A stretch of DNA of 64,000 bases. Source: Mitsuaria sp. 7 (lineage in GTDB: Bacteria; Pseudomonadota; Gammaproteobacteria; Burkholderiales; Burkholderiaceae_C). The stretch covers positions 4,420,279 to 4,484,278 of the forward strand of contig NZ_CP011514.1 in assembly GCF_001653795.1 (NCBI RefSeq), in the 5' to 3' direction. Below, in pieces: positions 52,641-63,495 of the stretch. Each line of letters begins with the position of its first letter. Positions within the stretch are counted from its first letter, which is position 1. The position numbers and the translations under genes were made by a program. The notes under the pieces are model-generated. The model did no database searches. It was not told the origin of the DNA and saw only the letters and a program-made list of their open reading frames with translations.

Positions 52641-53660
52641 CTACTTCGTCTTGCTGGACGACGCGTCCGAAGAGCTGCTCGTGGCGCCAGGCAAGGACGT
52701 ACTGGACAAGCTTCCGCTGCCCGCCGCCGTCAGGCCGCGATCGCCATGGGTGCCGGTTCCACTGCCGAGCGTGTTGCCGCCCTGGCCGTAGCGGGTCGCA
52801 TCCTGGTTGTCCTGCCCGGCCTGCTGCGAGATGCCGCCGCTCGATCCCGCACCGCTTCCTCCGGCGCCCTGTCGCGTCGACCGCTCCGAGCGCCACTTGT
52901 TGAAGTCCTCGCTGAACTTCTGGTATCGCTCCTGACGCCAGCCGTGATAGTCGTTGTCCAGCGTGCGCATCTGCTCGTGGCGCCACTGTTCGTAGTCGGG
53001 GTCGTAGTGCTGTTGCCGTCCTTGCGACTGCCATTCGGCCTGACCGGATCCGCCCCGATGGCTTCCCCGGTAGTCGCGCTCTTCGGGGGTGCCGCCGTAG
53101 TGCTCACCCAGCGTGTTGGCATAGCTGTCCGCGCCGGAGCCGGCCATGCGCCCGTAGTCGCGTCGCCCGCTGTCCTCACGCCAGCCTTCATGGCGCGGTC
53201 CCTGGTCGCGATAGCGGCCGGAGCCGCCCTGACCATGGCCGCTGGAGGTGCCGTAGCTCGGGCTGCCGTAGTCGCCGGACCCGCTGTAGCTGTCCTGTCC
53301 GCCGAAGCCGCCGCCGCCATAGTTGCCGCTCATCGAGCGACCACGATCGGCACCCCAGCCTTCATTCTGATAGCCACCTCGATAACCGCCCTGGCTCTGC
53401 AGATCGCCATGGCTACGGTAATCCCGGCGGTAATCATCACGGTACTCCCGGCCACCGCCGTAGCCGCCGTATCCGCCGTAGCCGCTGCCACGCGGTTCAT
53501 CGCGGTCGGCCTGGAAGCTGCTGCCCTGATAGGCCGGCTCGTTCCGATCGCGCGACGGGTCCGATCGATGGTTTCCGTAGTTGCCGCGATCGCGCTCCTC
53601 TTCGTCCCAGGCACTGGCTGGGCGTTGGTCTTGTCTTCCTCGTTGTCCGTGCTGGTTCAT
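52641..53660 (-). CDS. Gly/Arg/Tyr-rich disordered protein
   Basis: A 339-residue low-complexity protein. Residues 1-190 are dominated by Gly, Tyr, Arg, Asp and Ser (GYGGYGGYGGGREYRDDYRR is representative). A short conserved-looking helical block rich in Trp follows (DYEQWRHEQMRTLDNDYHGW, about 220-240, then FNKWRSERS), and a Ser/Gly/Thr tail ends it. No signal peptide is seen. Composition resembles RNA-binding or condensate-forming proteins, but no domain is recognised. AAAGGAGTC precedes the ATG. Its position by hemerythrin and receiver genes suggests a stress role. Confidence 0.8.
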   Translation of the reverse strand: MNQHGQRGRQDQRPASAWDEEERDRGNYGNHRSDPSRDRNEPAYQGSSFQADRDEPRGSGYGGYGGYGGGREYRDDYRRDYRSHGDLQSQGGYRGGYQNEGWGADRGRSMSGNYGGGGFGGQDSYSGSGDYGSPSYGTSSGHGQGGSGRYRDQGPRHEGWREDSGRRDYGRMAGSGADSYANTLGEHYGGTPEERDYRGSHRGGSGQAEWQSQGRQQHYDPDYEQWRHEQMRTLDNDYHGWRQERYQKFSEDFNKWRSERSTRQGAGGSGAGSSGGISQQAGQDNQDATRYGQGGNTLGSGTGTHGDRGLTAAGSGSLSSTSLPGATSSSSDASSSKTK

Positions 53661-53696
53661 GGCGACTCCTTTAAAGCCTCAAACCGGTTGTCGAAT

Positions 53697-53775
53697 CCGG
53701 CGGCGCCCGCCGCCGGTTCCGGTATTCCACGGGCAAGGTGTGTGCCACTCAGGTCGTTCCCCGAACGTCGTTCGG
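53697..53775. other. Two strong hairpins upstream of the disordered-protein gene
   Basis: CCGGCGGCG-CC-CGCCGCCGG (53697-53716) and CCGAACG-T-CGTTCGG (53761-53775) lie between two lower-strand genes. Neither has a T-run. They could terminate or pause transcription from 53820 or structure the leader of the downstream mRNA. Confidence 0.45.
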
Positions 53776-53819
53776 CGTTCACCTCAGGACTGCGAAAGGA
53801 GACGCCGCACACCGTTGGC

Positions 53820-54194
53820 CTACTGCATGTAGGGCACCTTTGAATGCGCCGCATGCGGGTCCAGATCCCGCGATTCCAGGAGCCGGACCCGCCTGCCGAT
53901 CCGGTCCAGCCATGCCTGGGTCTGCTCGTTGAGTGCCTTCAGGTGGTGCGGCCGGACCTGTCGAAGCGTGTGCTCGATCTGCTCCTCGAAGCACCGTTGC
54001 AGCTGCACGGGCTGAGGATGGGTATCCACCGCCGCGCAGAGCAGGGCCTGAAGGTTGGTCGCCTGCAGATGGAGTGCGTAAAGCGCTTCGGTCATCGCCT
54101 CCATCTGGCGGTGCATGGATTGCAACGCAGCAATCACCGAGTCATCGTCGGCCGCTTGATCCGCTTGTTCCGCTTGTTCCATCTGAGCCTCCAT
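53820..54194 (-). CDS. Helical protein of unknown function
   Basis: A 124-residue acidic to neutral protein with long amphipathic helices (VIAALQSMHRQMEAMTEALYALHLQATNLQALLCAAV; written as landmarks VIAALQSMH and LQATNLQALL) and a Gln-rich middle. No family is recognised and there is no signal peptide. It lies between glmS and the disordered-protein gene on the lower strand, 54 bases after glmS. It may be co-transcribed with glmS, but the lack of relatedness argues for a separate role. Confidence 0.65.
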   Translation of the reverse strand: MEAQMEQAEQADQAADDDSVIAALQSMHRQMEAMTEALYALHLQATNLQALLCAAVDTHPQPVQLQRCFEEQIEHTLRQVRPHHLKALNEQTQAWLDRIGRRVRLLESRDLDPHAAHSKVPYMQ

Positions 54195-54248
54195 CCAGTC
54201 CGGTCTGGAGGCTGGTTGTGGCAGGCCGGATGCCTGCCACCTGCCCTG

Positions 54249-56123
<1,875 letters not shown>

Positions 56124-56272
56124 GATGTGTCTCCCCGGATGTCCGGATGAATTTGCGAATGGCGGAATGCTAGGCATCTCGGCGAGGTGGATGCTTTCAA
56201 CATTCATCGATTGGTGAAATAATCCATCGCCTCATTCATCAACTGGCGGATTCTTTCATTCACAATCCATTT

Positions 56273-56758
56273 ATGGAATTTTCCATCACCCTGGACGCCA
56301 TCGACTTGCGGGTGCTGGACCTGCTCCAGCAGGACGCCTCGCTGTCCAACCAGGCGCTGGCCGAGCGCGCCCATGTGTCGCCCGCCACCTGCCTGCGCCG
56401 CGTGCGACGGCTGATCGAGACCGGCGTCATCGAGAAGCAGGTCGCCATCCTGTCGCCGGACAAGCTGGGCGCCGGGCTGTCGGCGCTGGTCGAGATCACG
56501 CTCGACCGGCAAGGCGCCGAGCACCTCGATGCGTTCGAGACGATCGCGGTCGCGGCGGCCGAGGTCCAGCAATGCTGGCGCGTCGCGCCGGGTCCCGACT
56601 TCGTGCTGGTGCTGCAGGTGCCGGATATGCCGGCGTATCACGCGCTGGTGCAGCGGCTGTTCACGCAGCAGGCCAACGTCCGCAACGTGAAGGCCTTCTT
56701 CAGCGTCAAGCGCGCGAAGTTCGAGCCGCGCCTGGCCCTCCCGGCGGCGCGAGGCTGA
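56273..56758 (+). CDS. Lrp/AsnC-family transcriptional regulator
   Basis: 161 residues: an N-terminal helix-turn-helix (LDAIDLRVLDLLQQDASLSNQALAERAHVSPATCLRRVRRL) and a C-terminal RAM ligand domain (LVEITLDRQG; VLVLQVPDMPAYHALVQRLF). It diverges from glmS across a 149-base AT-rich spacer with several ATTCATC repeats, where it may bind. Its ligand is probably an amino acid. The REP-like element and IS begin 36-64 bases downstream. Confidence 0.93.
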   Translation: MEFSITLDAIDLRVLDLLQQDASLSNQALAERAHVSPATCLRRVRRLIETGVIEKQVAILSPDKLGAGLSALVEITLDRQGAEHLDAFETIAVAAAEVQQCWRVAPGPDFVLVLQVPDMPAYHALVQRLFTQQANVRNVKAFFSVKRAKFEPRLALPAARG

Positions 56759-56821
56759 GGCGCGCGAGACGTCCTCCGTCCTGCATAGACCGCAGCCCTC
56801 ACCCCTACCCTCTCCCGCAAG

Positions 56822-58078
56822 CTGTATGGACCGAGGACATAGGTAACAGGCGTGCCAGGACATGGGTGACACTTTTCCCGCCTAGTCAGCGGGAGGACGA
56901 AGTTGCCCTGGAGCCAAGACACCGTGAAGGATCAACGAGAGGAATTTGTTCGACTGGCCCGACAGCCTGGCGCCAATATCAGCGAGCTATGTCGACGCAG
57001 CGGGATCAGCCGCAAGACAGGCTACAAGTGGCTCAGCCGAGACGATCTCGAGGATCGATCTCGGCGACCACACACCTCGCCGACTCGTACGCCCGAACAG
57101 CTGCAGGCGCAGGTGCTTGCAGTGCGGGCCGAATGTTCTGCTTGGGGCGGTCGCAAGATCGCGAAGGTGCTGGCGCGCGATCATGGTGTGCACGTAGCAG
57201 CCAGCACAGCCAACTGGGTGCTGCGCCGAAACGGCCTGATCGACCCGGCAGCAAGCCAGGCCGCGACGGCATGGCAGCGCTTCGAGCACGAGACGCCCAA
57301 TGCACTGTGGCAGATGGACTTCAAGGGCCACTTCGCCACCGACACTGAGCGCTGCCATCCGCTGACCGTGCTGGACGATCACTCGCGCTTCAACATCGTG
57401 CTGCAAGCGCTGAGTAACGAGCGGCTAGAGTCCGTGCAGCCGGTGCTGCAGCGCGCCTTTGAGCGCTATGGGCTGCCTGAGCGCATCAACGCCGACAACG
57501 GTCCGCCCTGGGGCTCGCCGACGCGCGGAGCACTCACCGAGCTGGGCGTCTGGCTGATTCGCTTGGGAGTGCGGTTGAGCCACAGCCGACCGATGCATCC
57601 TCAGACCAACGGCAAGGACGAGCGATTCCATCGCACCCTGAAAGCCGAGTTGCTGGCCAGTCGGCACTTCAAGGACCTGGACGATGCCCAGCACCACTTC
57701 ATCCAGTGGCGGCATCTGTACAACGCCAAGCGCCCGCATCAAGCGCTGGGCATGGACACGCCAGCCAGCCGCTACGCGGCCAGCCCGCGCTCGATGCCAA
57801 GCTCTTTGCGGCCCGTCGAATATGGCGATGGCGCCATCGTGCGCCGGGTCGGATACGGTGGACGGATCGCCTTCAAAGGCAACACCTACCGCGTCGGCAG
57901 AGGCCTCATCGGCCAGCCTGTAGCCCTACGACCTCACCTGGATCTTGATGGCAGCTTCGATGTCTTCTTCTGCCATCAAAAAGTACGCATGATTGACCTG
58001 TGCCAGGCTGACTAACCTGGACCTGACCTGTTACCCATGTCCTGGCACACCTGTCACCCATGTCCTCGGTCCATACAG
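56822..58078. mobile_element. IS481-family insertion sequence, complete
   Basis: 1257 bp. The outer 19 bases are perfect terminal inverted repeats (CTGTATGGACCGAGGACAT) and the similarity extends to about 50 bp with 4 mismatches. The 4-bp target duplication CAAG flanks it (56818-56821 and 58079-58082). One transposase gene fills it. Perfect ends and an intact gene suggest recent, possibly active transposition. Confidence 0.95.
56903..58015 (+). CDS. IS481-family transposase
   Basis: DDE transposase of 370 residues. An N-terminal helix-turn-helix (ANISELCRRSGISRKTGYKWL) is followed by an rve-type integrase core: Asp in LWQMDFKGHF, Asp in RINADNGPPWG and Glu in NGKDERFHRTLKAEL. The C-terminus adds the domain usual in this IS family. 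Translation starts at TTG (56903) with GGGAGGA upstream. No frameshift or stop interrupts it. Confidence 0.95.
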   Translation: MPWSQDTVKDQREEFVRLARQPGANISELCRRSGISRKTGYKWLSRDDLEDRSRRPHTSPTRTPEQLQAQVLAVRAECSAWGGRKIAKVLARDHGVHVAASTANWVLRRNGLIDPAASQAATAWQRFEHETPNALWQMDFKGHFATDTERCHPLTVLDDHSRFNIVLQALSNERLESVQPVLQRAFERYGLPERINADNGPPWGSPTRGALTELGVWLIRLGVRLSHSRPMHPQTNGKDERFHRTLKAELLASRHFKDLDDAQHHFIQWRHLYNAKRPHQALGMDTPASRYAASPRSMPSSLRPVEYGDGAIVRRVGYGGRIAFKGNTYRVGRGLIGQPVALRPHLDLDGSFDVFFCHQKVRMIDLCQAD

Positions 58079-58104
58079 CAAGCGGGAGAGGGAGTAAGAA
58101 GGCT

Positions 58105-59286
58105 TCAGCGCTTGAGGATCAGCAGGCCCTTGAGGTACTCGCCTTCGGGGAAGTAGATCGTCTGCGGATGGTCCGGCGTCGCGCCGACGCGGTCGAGGAT
58201 CAGGCCGTCCGCGCCCGCGTCGATGCCGGCGCCGGCCACGATCTTGTGGAACAGCTCCGGCCCCACGCCGCCCGAGCACGAGAAGGTGAACAGCAGGCCG
58301 CCCGGCTTCAGCAGCATCAGGCCGAGGCGGTTGATGTCCTTGTAGGCCCGCGCGGCGCGCTCCGCATGCGCGGCGGTCGGCGCGAACTTCGGCGGGTCCA
58401 GCACGATGGCGTCGAAGCTGCGGCCCTGCTTGAGCAGGTCGCGCAGCGTGTGGTTGACGTCGGCATCCAGCGCCGTGTGATGCGCCGGGTCGAAGCCGTT
58501 GAGTGCGACATGTGCCGTGGCGCGCGCCAGCGCCGGACCGGACGAGTCGACGCTGATGACGTCCGTCGCGCCGCCCGCGAGCGCGGCGACCGAGAAGCCG
58601 CCGGTGTAGCTGAAGCAGTTCAGCACCGACTGGCAGCCGTAGTGCTTCACGGCCTCGCCGAACTTCCGGCGGTTGTCGCGCTGGTCGAGGTAGTAGCCGG
58701 TCTTGTGGCCCTCGGCCACGTCGAGGCTCAGCTTCCAGGTGTTCTCGGAGATGACGATCTCGGTGGCGCCCTCGCCGCGCAGCCAGCCGGTGACCGGCTC
58801 CATGCCTTCGAGCGTGCGCACGTTCGCGTCGGAGCGTTCGTACAGGCGCGTGAGGCCCGTCTGCGCGAGCAGTTGGTCGGCCAGGGTCTGCTTCCAGCGC
58901 TCGGTGCCGGCGGACAGGAACTGCGCGCTGAGCGTATCGCCGTAGCGGTCGACGATCAGACCCGGCAGGCCGTCGGCCTCGCCGTGGATGAGGCGCACCG
59001 CGTCGGAGGCGATCGGCATGCGCGCCCGCAGCGCGAGCGCCGCGGCGATGCGGCGTTCGAAGAAGGCGGCGTCGATGCGCTCCTGCTCGTCGAAGCTCCA
59101 CGCCCGCACGCGGATCAGCGACTCCGGGCTGAACGAGGCCCAGCACAGGAAGCTGCCGTCGAAGGCCTCGACACGCACGGTCTCGCCCGCGTCGGCCTTG
59201 CCCCTCGCGATCGAGCCTTCGAAGACCCAGGGATGGCGGCGAAGGAGCGAGCGCTCCTTGCCCTCGCGCAGACGGATGGATTTCAT
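58105..59286 (-). CDS. rlmI: 23S rRNA (cytosine-C5) methyltransferase RlmI-like
   Basis: SAM-dependent methyltransferase of 393 residues. An N-terminal PUA-like domain (MKSIRLREGKERSLLRRHPWVFEGSI region) is followed by an EEHEE-type middle domain (VDRYGDTLSAQFLS) and a Rossmann domain with VLNCFSYTGGFSVAAL, SVDSS and the catalytic IVLDPPKFAP and FTFSCSGGV. Family members methylate C1962 of 23S rRNA. The IS ends 26 bases beyond its stop. The gene stands alone, 13 bases after the outer-membrane-protein gene's stop region in the same direction. Confidence 0.92.
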   Translation of the reverse strand: MKSIRLREGKERSLLRRHPWVFEGSIARGKADAGETVRVEAFDGSFLCWASFSPESLIRVRAWSFDEQERIDAAFFERRIAAALALRARMPIASDAVRLIHGEADGLPGLIVDRYGDTLSAQFLSAGTERWKQTLADQLLAQTGLTRLYERSDANVRTLEGMEPVTGWLRGEGATEIVISENTWKLSLDVAEGHKTGYYLDQRDNRRKFGEAVKHYGCQSVLNCFSYTGGFSVAALAGGATDVISVDSSGPALARATAHVALNGFDPAHHTALDADVNHTLRDLLKQGRSFDAIVLDPPKFAPTAAHAERAARAYKDINRLGLMLLKPGGLLFTFSCSGGVGPELFHKIVAGAGIDAGADGLILDRVGATPDHPQTIYFPEGEYLKGLLILKR

Positions 59287-59299
59287 GGGGCGGATTGTC

Positions 59300-60982
59300 T
59301 CAGCGCTGCGCCGCCGGCCCCAGCGTCCCGAACGCCCAGCCCACGTTCAGGCTGACCATCGGGGTGCTCTGCTTCTCGCCGCCGAGGGCCTTCCACTGGC
59401 CCACGCCGACCTTCACGCGCAGGCGGTCGCGGCCGGTGCCTTCCCACTGCGCCCACACCTCGCCCTGCGACACCGCGCCGCCGCCCACCGCCACGCCGCC
59501 GCCGCCGGCCGCGCCGACCAGCGCCTCCGCGCCGACGCGCACGCCGTTCCACTTCGGCGAGTGCGCGCCGAGGCCGAACATGCCGTACGAGAACGCGCCC
59601 GCCTTGCCCAGCGCCGCGCTGCCCGCGTGCGCCACGCCGTACCAGGGTCCGCCGAAGTCGCGCGTCATGCCGATGCCCAGGCCCGTCACGTTGTCCTTGG
59701 AGCCGTCCTTGAACTTGAACTCCTTGAAGTACGGCATGCTCAGGTACAGCGCCTGCGCCCGGATCGTGCCGGACTCCAGCGGCGGCGAACTCAGGATGCG
59801 CGAAACCTTCTCCAGCGGCAGCGCCAGCGAACCGCGCACCTGGAAGGACTCATAGTTCCCCCACGGCGCCTTCATGTAGCCGGCATCCAGCCGCAGCGTC
59901 GGCCCCCAGGGCGTGATCCAGCGCAGCGTCGGTCCGACCCGCACCAGCCAGCCGTTGCCCGTGTCCATGTCGCCGCCGCCGCCCAGGCCGAACGAGAACT
60001 GGCCGCCGATGCGCAGCCGCTGGCTGATGAGGCCCCAGTCCTGGCCCGCATTCGCGAGGATCTCCATGTAGCCGTCGTGTCCGCCGGACGCGGCGCCCGA
60101 GGCCTCCAGCCCCCACCACGACGACCCGTCGCCGAAGTACTGCCGCAGGTCGCCGCCGGCCTTGCCCTTGCGGCCCGTCAGCGCCTCGCCGCTGCGCGTG
60201 CGGCTGCTGCCGCTGCGCGGCTTCTCGACACCGGCGCTCAGCGCGATCTCGTCGAAGCCCATGCCGGTGCGGTCTCCCGCGCGACCCGGCGACCCCGAAT
60301 CGCCCGGATTGAAGCTCAGGAACCGATCCATCCGCCCGATCGTGAACGCGACGCCGGTGTCCTTGATGTTGCCGTTGCCGTTCGGGAAGGTGATGTGCGA
60401 GACGCCCACCCCCGCGTACCAGTTGCCGAACTCGCCGCGCAGCGACAGCTCCGGCCGCAGCATCAGACCGCCGCCGGCCCGCACCTTCTCCGAACTCACG
60501 CCGCCGCCCGCGCCGGCGTACAGGCTGGCCGCCAGATGCACGTCCTGCGCGATGCGGAATCGCCGCTGCACGTTGAAGCCCACCGTGAACAGGCCGCCGA
60601 ATTCACCCTTGGCCGCGCCGTACGCGGCCGGGCCCAGGCCCCAGTCCTCGTTGATCGCCACCATGTAGTGCGCGCCGAGGAAGGCCGTCTTCTGCCCCGT
60701 GGGCATCTTGACCGGCGACCAGTTCAGCTCGAACGCCGCGGGCCGGCTGTCGGTGGCCGTGATCACCGGACGCTCCGAAGCCTCGTTCGACGCGGACTGC
60801 CACGGCGTCTGCGACGTCGAGGGCAGTGTCGTCTGCAAGGCGGATGGCGACTGGGCGTTGGCGTGCAGCTGCGCCGCCATCAGGGCGGAGCAGAGCAGCA
60901 GGGGGCGGGACGGGAATCGCGCAGGAAATCGCGAAGGGGAACGCGAAAGAAAACGCGAGGAGGTCGGATCGGTGCGGCGCAT
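59300..60982 (-). CDS. Outer-membrane-like protein of unknown function
   Basis: About 560 residues. An Arg/Ser/Phe-rich leader (RFLSRSPSRFPARFPSR) precedes a hydrophobic signal (LLLCSALMAAQLHANAQ). The rest is a series of Gly- and aromatic-rich alternating strands (AASLYAGAGGGVSSEKVRAGGG; LSLRGEFGNWYAGVGVSH; both over 20 residues in full and given as landmarks AGAGGGVSS and GNWYAGVGVSH) ending in MVSLNVGWAFGTLG. A beta-barrel is plausible; I cannot name the family. The repeated Arg codons in the leader come from near-repeat DNA at 60909-60960. It lies 14 bases after xerC. Confidence 0.75.
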   Translation of the reverse strand: MRRTDPTSSRFLSRSPSRFPARFPSRPLLLCSALMAAQLHANAQSPSALQTTLPSTSQTPWQSASNEASERPVITATDSRPAAFELNWSPVKMPTGQKTAFLGAHYMVAINEDWGLGPAAYGAAKGEFGGLFTVGFNVQRRFRIAQDVHLAASLYAGAGGGVSSEKVRAGGGLMLRPELSLRGEFGNWYAGVGVSHITFPNGNGNIKDTGVAFTIGRMDRFLSFNPGDSGSPGRAGDRTGMGFDEIALSAGVEKPRSGSSRTRSGEALTGRKGKAGGDLRQYFGDGSSWWGLEASGAASGGHDGYMEILANAGQDWGLISQRLRIGGQFSFGLGGGGDMDTGNGWLVRVGPTLRWITPWGPTLRLDAGYMKAPWGNYESFQVRGSLALPLEKVSRILSSPPLESGTIRAQALYLSMPYFKEFKFKDGSKDNVTGLGIGMTRDFGGPWYGVAHAGSAALGKAGAFSYGMFGLGAHSPKWNGVRVGAEALVGAAGGGGVAVGGGAVSQGEVWAQWEGTGRDRLRVKVGVGQWKALGGEKQSTPMVSLNVGWAFGTLGPAAQR

Positions 60983-60996
60983 CGGGGAGCAGTCGG

Positions 60997-61950
60997 TTAT
61001 TTCTTGCGGGCGCGTGGATGCGCCGCGTCGTAGACCTTGGCCAGGTGCTGGAAGTCCAGCCGGGTGTAGATCTGCGTGGTGCTGATGTTGGCGTGGCCCA
61101 GCAGTTCCTGGACCGCGCGCAGGTCGCCGCTGCTCTGCAGCAGGTGCGACGCGAACGAGTGGCGCAGCATGTGCGGGTGGACATGCGTGGGCATGCCCGC
61201 CGCCAGCGCGCGCTGCTTGAGGCGTTTGCGGATCTGGTCGGCGCTGAGCCGGTGGCCGCGCGGACCGACCAGCAGCGCCGGCTCGTCCGCCGCCGCCCAT
61301 TGGCCGCGCACCGCGATCCAGGCGCGCAGCGCCGTCATCGACGGGCCGCCCAGCGGCACGGCGCGGCGCTTCGAGCCTTTGCCGAGCACCTGCGCCTCGG
61401 CGTCCTCCGGCACGATCCAGCCGGCGGACGAGGCCTGGTGGCGCTGGTCCAGGCCCACCAGTTCGGAGACGCGCAGCCCGCTGCCGTAGAGCAGCTCGAC
61501 GAGGCAGCGCTCCAGCGCTTCGGCCACCGGATCCGCGGCATCCTGATGGTGCTCCGCGAGCCGCACCGCGTCGTCGACGCCCAGCGCCTTCGGCAGCGGA
61601 CGGCCCTGCTTGGGCGCGTGCAGGTCGGCGATCGGATTCGCGTCGACCAGGCCGTTCTGGCCCAGCCAGCGGTACCAGCCGCGCCACGCCGACAGGATCA
61701 GGGCCAGCGTGCGCGGCTTGAGCTTGTGCGTGTGCAGCTTCGCGAGGAAACGCCGCGCCTGGTGCGCGGACACGCGCAGCAGGTCCAGCCCTTCCGCCGA
61801 GGCGAGTCCGGTCAGCCGCTGCAGCGCGTCCGTGTAGAGCGTCAGCGTGCGCTCCGCCAGGCGGCGCTGCACGCGCAGGTGTTCCAGGTAGCGCTGCTGC
61901 TCGTCAGTCAGGCTGGGCGGCAGCATGGGGAGCGACATGCGGGTCGGCAT
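60997..61950 (-). CDS. xerC: XerC tyrosine recombinase
   Basis: Resolves chromosome dimers at dif with XerD. About 317 residues. The N-terminal SAM-like core-binding domain is followed by the catalytic domain with R in GSGLRVSEL, K in GKGSKRRAVPL, H-x-x-R in HMLRHSFASHLL, H in LGHANIST and the Tyr nucleophile in TQIYTRLD. The start is one of three ATGs (61950, 61938 or 61926); all overlap the DUF484 gene, which points to coupling. The dapF-DUF484-xerC order is the classical proteobacterial one. Confidence 0.95.
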   Translation of the reverse strand: MPTRMSLPMLPPSLTDEQQRYLEHLRVQRRLAERTLTLYTDALQRLTGLASAEGLDLLRVSAHQARRFLAKLHTHKLKPRTLALILSAWRGWYRWLGQNGLVDANPIADLHAPKQGRPLPKALGVDDAVRLAEHHQDAADPVAEALERCLVELLYGSGLRVSELVGLDQRHQASSAGWIVPEDAEAQVLGKGSKRRAVPLGGPSMTALRAWIAVRGQWAAADEPALLVGPRGHRLSADQIRKRLKQRALAAGMPTHVHPHMLRHSFASHLLQSSGDLRAVQELLGHANISTTQIYTRLDFQHLAKVYDAAHPRARKK

Positions 61951-62614
61951 CGAGCAGGCGCGAGAGCGCGGCGCTCGCGATCTCGCCGACGCGGGCCAGG
62001 AACTCGGTGCCCATCTCGGCCGTGTAGCGCGTGGGATCCGGCGATCCCAGCACCAGCAGCCCGAACGGCTGCGCCGGCGCGCCCGTCGTCAAGGGCACCA
62101 GCGCCAGCGAGGCCACGTCGTCCTCGAGCCAGCGCGCCGCCTCGAAGCCCGAATTGATGCCGCAGTACGGCTGGTTCAGGCTGCCCACGAAGGTCTTCAC
62201 GTCCGGGTTGACCTCGGCCGCGAACGGCGCCAGCGCATGGCCTGCGTCGACGTTCCACAGCCGCAGGCCTGCCTGCGGGATCAGGAACTGGTGGCGAAGC
62301 TCGCGCAGCAGCACTTCCGGCAGGTGCCGGTCGTCGCGCGTCAGCATCAGCGCCAGCGTCCAGCGGTGCAGGCGGTCGGCGATCGCGACGTTCTCCTGCC
62401 CGTTGCGGATCATCTCCAGGATCTTGTGCTCCAGGCCGCGGATCTTGTCGCGCAGCAGCTCCGCCTGGCGCTCCTGCAGCGAGACCGCGCGCTGGCCGTG
62501 CGGATGCGAGATCCGGACGTTGGCCAGCAGTTCGGCGTGACGTTCGAAGAACGCCGGGTCATTCGCCAGGTAGTCGGCGATGTCTTGTTCGGTGATGCCT
62601 TCGATGCCGCTCAC
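61904..62614 (-). CDS. DUF484 family protein
   Basis: A 236-residue GAF-like protein always found near xerC in proteobacteria. Its function is not established. Seen: the N-terminal [30 protein letters not shown] block, a coiled-coil segment ([19 protein letters not shown]) and the GAF part with [22 protein letters not shown]. The GTG start overlaps the dapF stop (GTGA), and its end overlaps xerC. Confidence 0.93.
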   Translation of the reverse strand: MSGIEGITEQDIADYLANDPAFFERHAELLANVRISHPHGQRAVSLQERQAELLRDKIRGLEHKILEMIRNGQENVAIADRLHRWTLALMLTRDDRHLPEVLLRELRHQFLIPQAGLRLWNVDAGHALAPFAAEVNPDVKTFVGSLNQPYCGINSGFEAARWLEDDVASLALVPLTTGAPAQPFGLLVLGSPDPTRYTAEMGTEFLARVGEIASAALSRLLDADPHVAPHAAAQPD

Positions 62615-63486
62615 AGTTCGATTTCTCCTTCAAAGACCGTCTGTGCCGGCCCTGTCATGTAGACCGGAGCGGAAAGCCCCGGGCCGCCCGGCGTCATGCC
62701 GGCCCATTCGATGCGCAGGTCGCCGCCGCGCGTGTGCACCTCGACCGCGGCGTCCAGCCAGCCCAGCCGGATGCCCGCCACCACCGCCGCGCACGCGCCG
62801 GTGCCGCAGGCCAGCGTCTCGCCGGCGCCGCGCTCGAAGACGCGCAGCTTCACTTCGCCGCGGCTGACGATCTGCAGGAACCCGGCGTTGACACGGCGCG
62901 GGAACGATTCATGGTGCTCGACCAGCGGTCCGACGACGCCCACCGGCGCGTGGTCGACGTCGTCGACGCGCTGCACCGCATGCGGGTTGCCCATCGACAG
63001 CACGGCGACATCCGCCGTGATGCCGTCGCCCAGGTCCAGCGGCCAGCGCTCGAAACCGTTCTCGTGGCGCGGCGCGGATTCCTTGGGGTCGAACGGGATG
63101 CGGGGCAGGTCGAAGACCGGCGCGCCCATGTCGACCGTGACGCGGCCGTCGTCCTGCAGCCGCAGTTCGAGCAGCGCGTTGAGGGTCTGCACACGGATGG
63201 TCCGCTTGTCGGTCAGGCCCTTGTCGACGACGTAGCGCACGAAGCAGCGCGCGCCGTTGCCGCACTGCTCCACCTCGGATCCGTCCGAGTTGAAGATGCG
63301 GTAGCCGAAGTCGACGTCCGGGGTCTTCGACGACTCGATCACCAGGATCTGGTCGCAGCCCACGCCGAAGCGGCGATCGCCGACGCGACGCAGCTGTTCG
63401 CCCGTCAGCGGCATCGGGTGGCGCGTGGCGTCCAGCACGACGAAGTCGTTGCCGGCGCCCTGCATCTTGGTGAAGCGCAGTTTCAT
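62611..63486 (-). CDS. dapF: Diaminopimelate epimerase
   Basis: Converts LL- to meso-diaminopimelate for lysine and peptidoglycan synthesis. 291 residues. The two catalytic cysteines are in EQCGNGARC (about residue 76) and [11 protein letters not shown] (about 228). The N-terminus [20 protein letters not shown] is typical. It is the first of the dapF-DUF484-xerC genes, 9 bases after an LpxL-type acyltransferase gene. Confidence 0.97.
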   Translation of the reverse strand: MKLRFTKMQGAGNDFVVLDATRHPMPLTGEQLRRVGDRRFGVGCDQILVIESSKTPDVDFGYRIFNSDGSEVEQCGNGARCFVRYVVDKGLTDKRTIRVQTLNALLELRLQDDGRVTVDMGAPVFDLPRIPFDPKESAPRHENGFERWPLDLGDGITADVAVLSMGNPHAVQRVDDVDHAPVGVVGPLVEHHESFPRRVNAGFLQIVSRGEVKLRVFERGAGETLACGTGACAAVVAGIRLGWLDAAVEVHTRGGDLRIEWAGMTPGGPGLSAPVYMTGPAQTVFEGEIEL

Positions 63487-63495
63487 GGGAGCGGA

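Larger units (their letters stand above)
56796..58098. repeat. REP-like element split by an insertion sequence
   Basis: CCCTCACCCC-TACCCTCTCCCGCAAG (56796-56821) and CAAGCGGGAGAGGGAGT (58079-58095) are the two halves of the hairpin element found twice at 15338-15507. The IS entered the loop of the hairpin. Confidence 0.88.
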
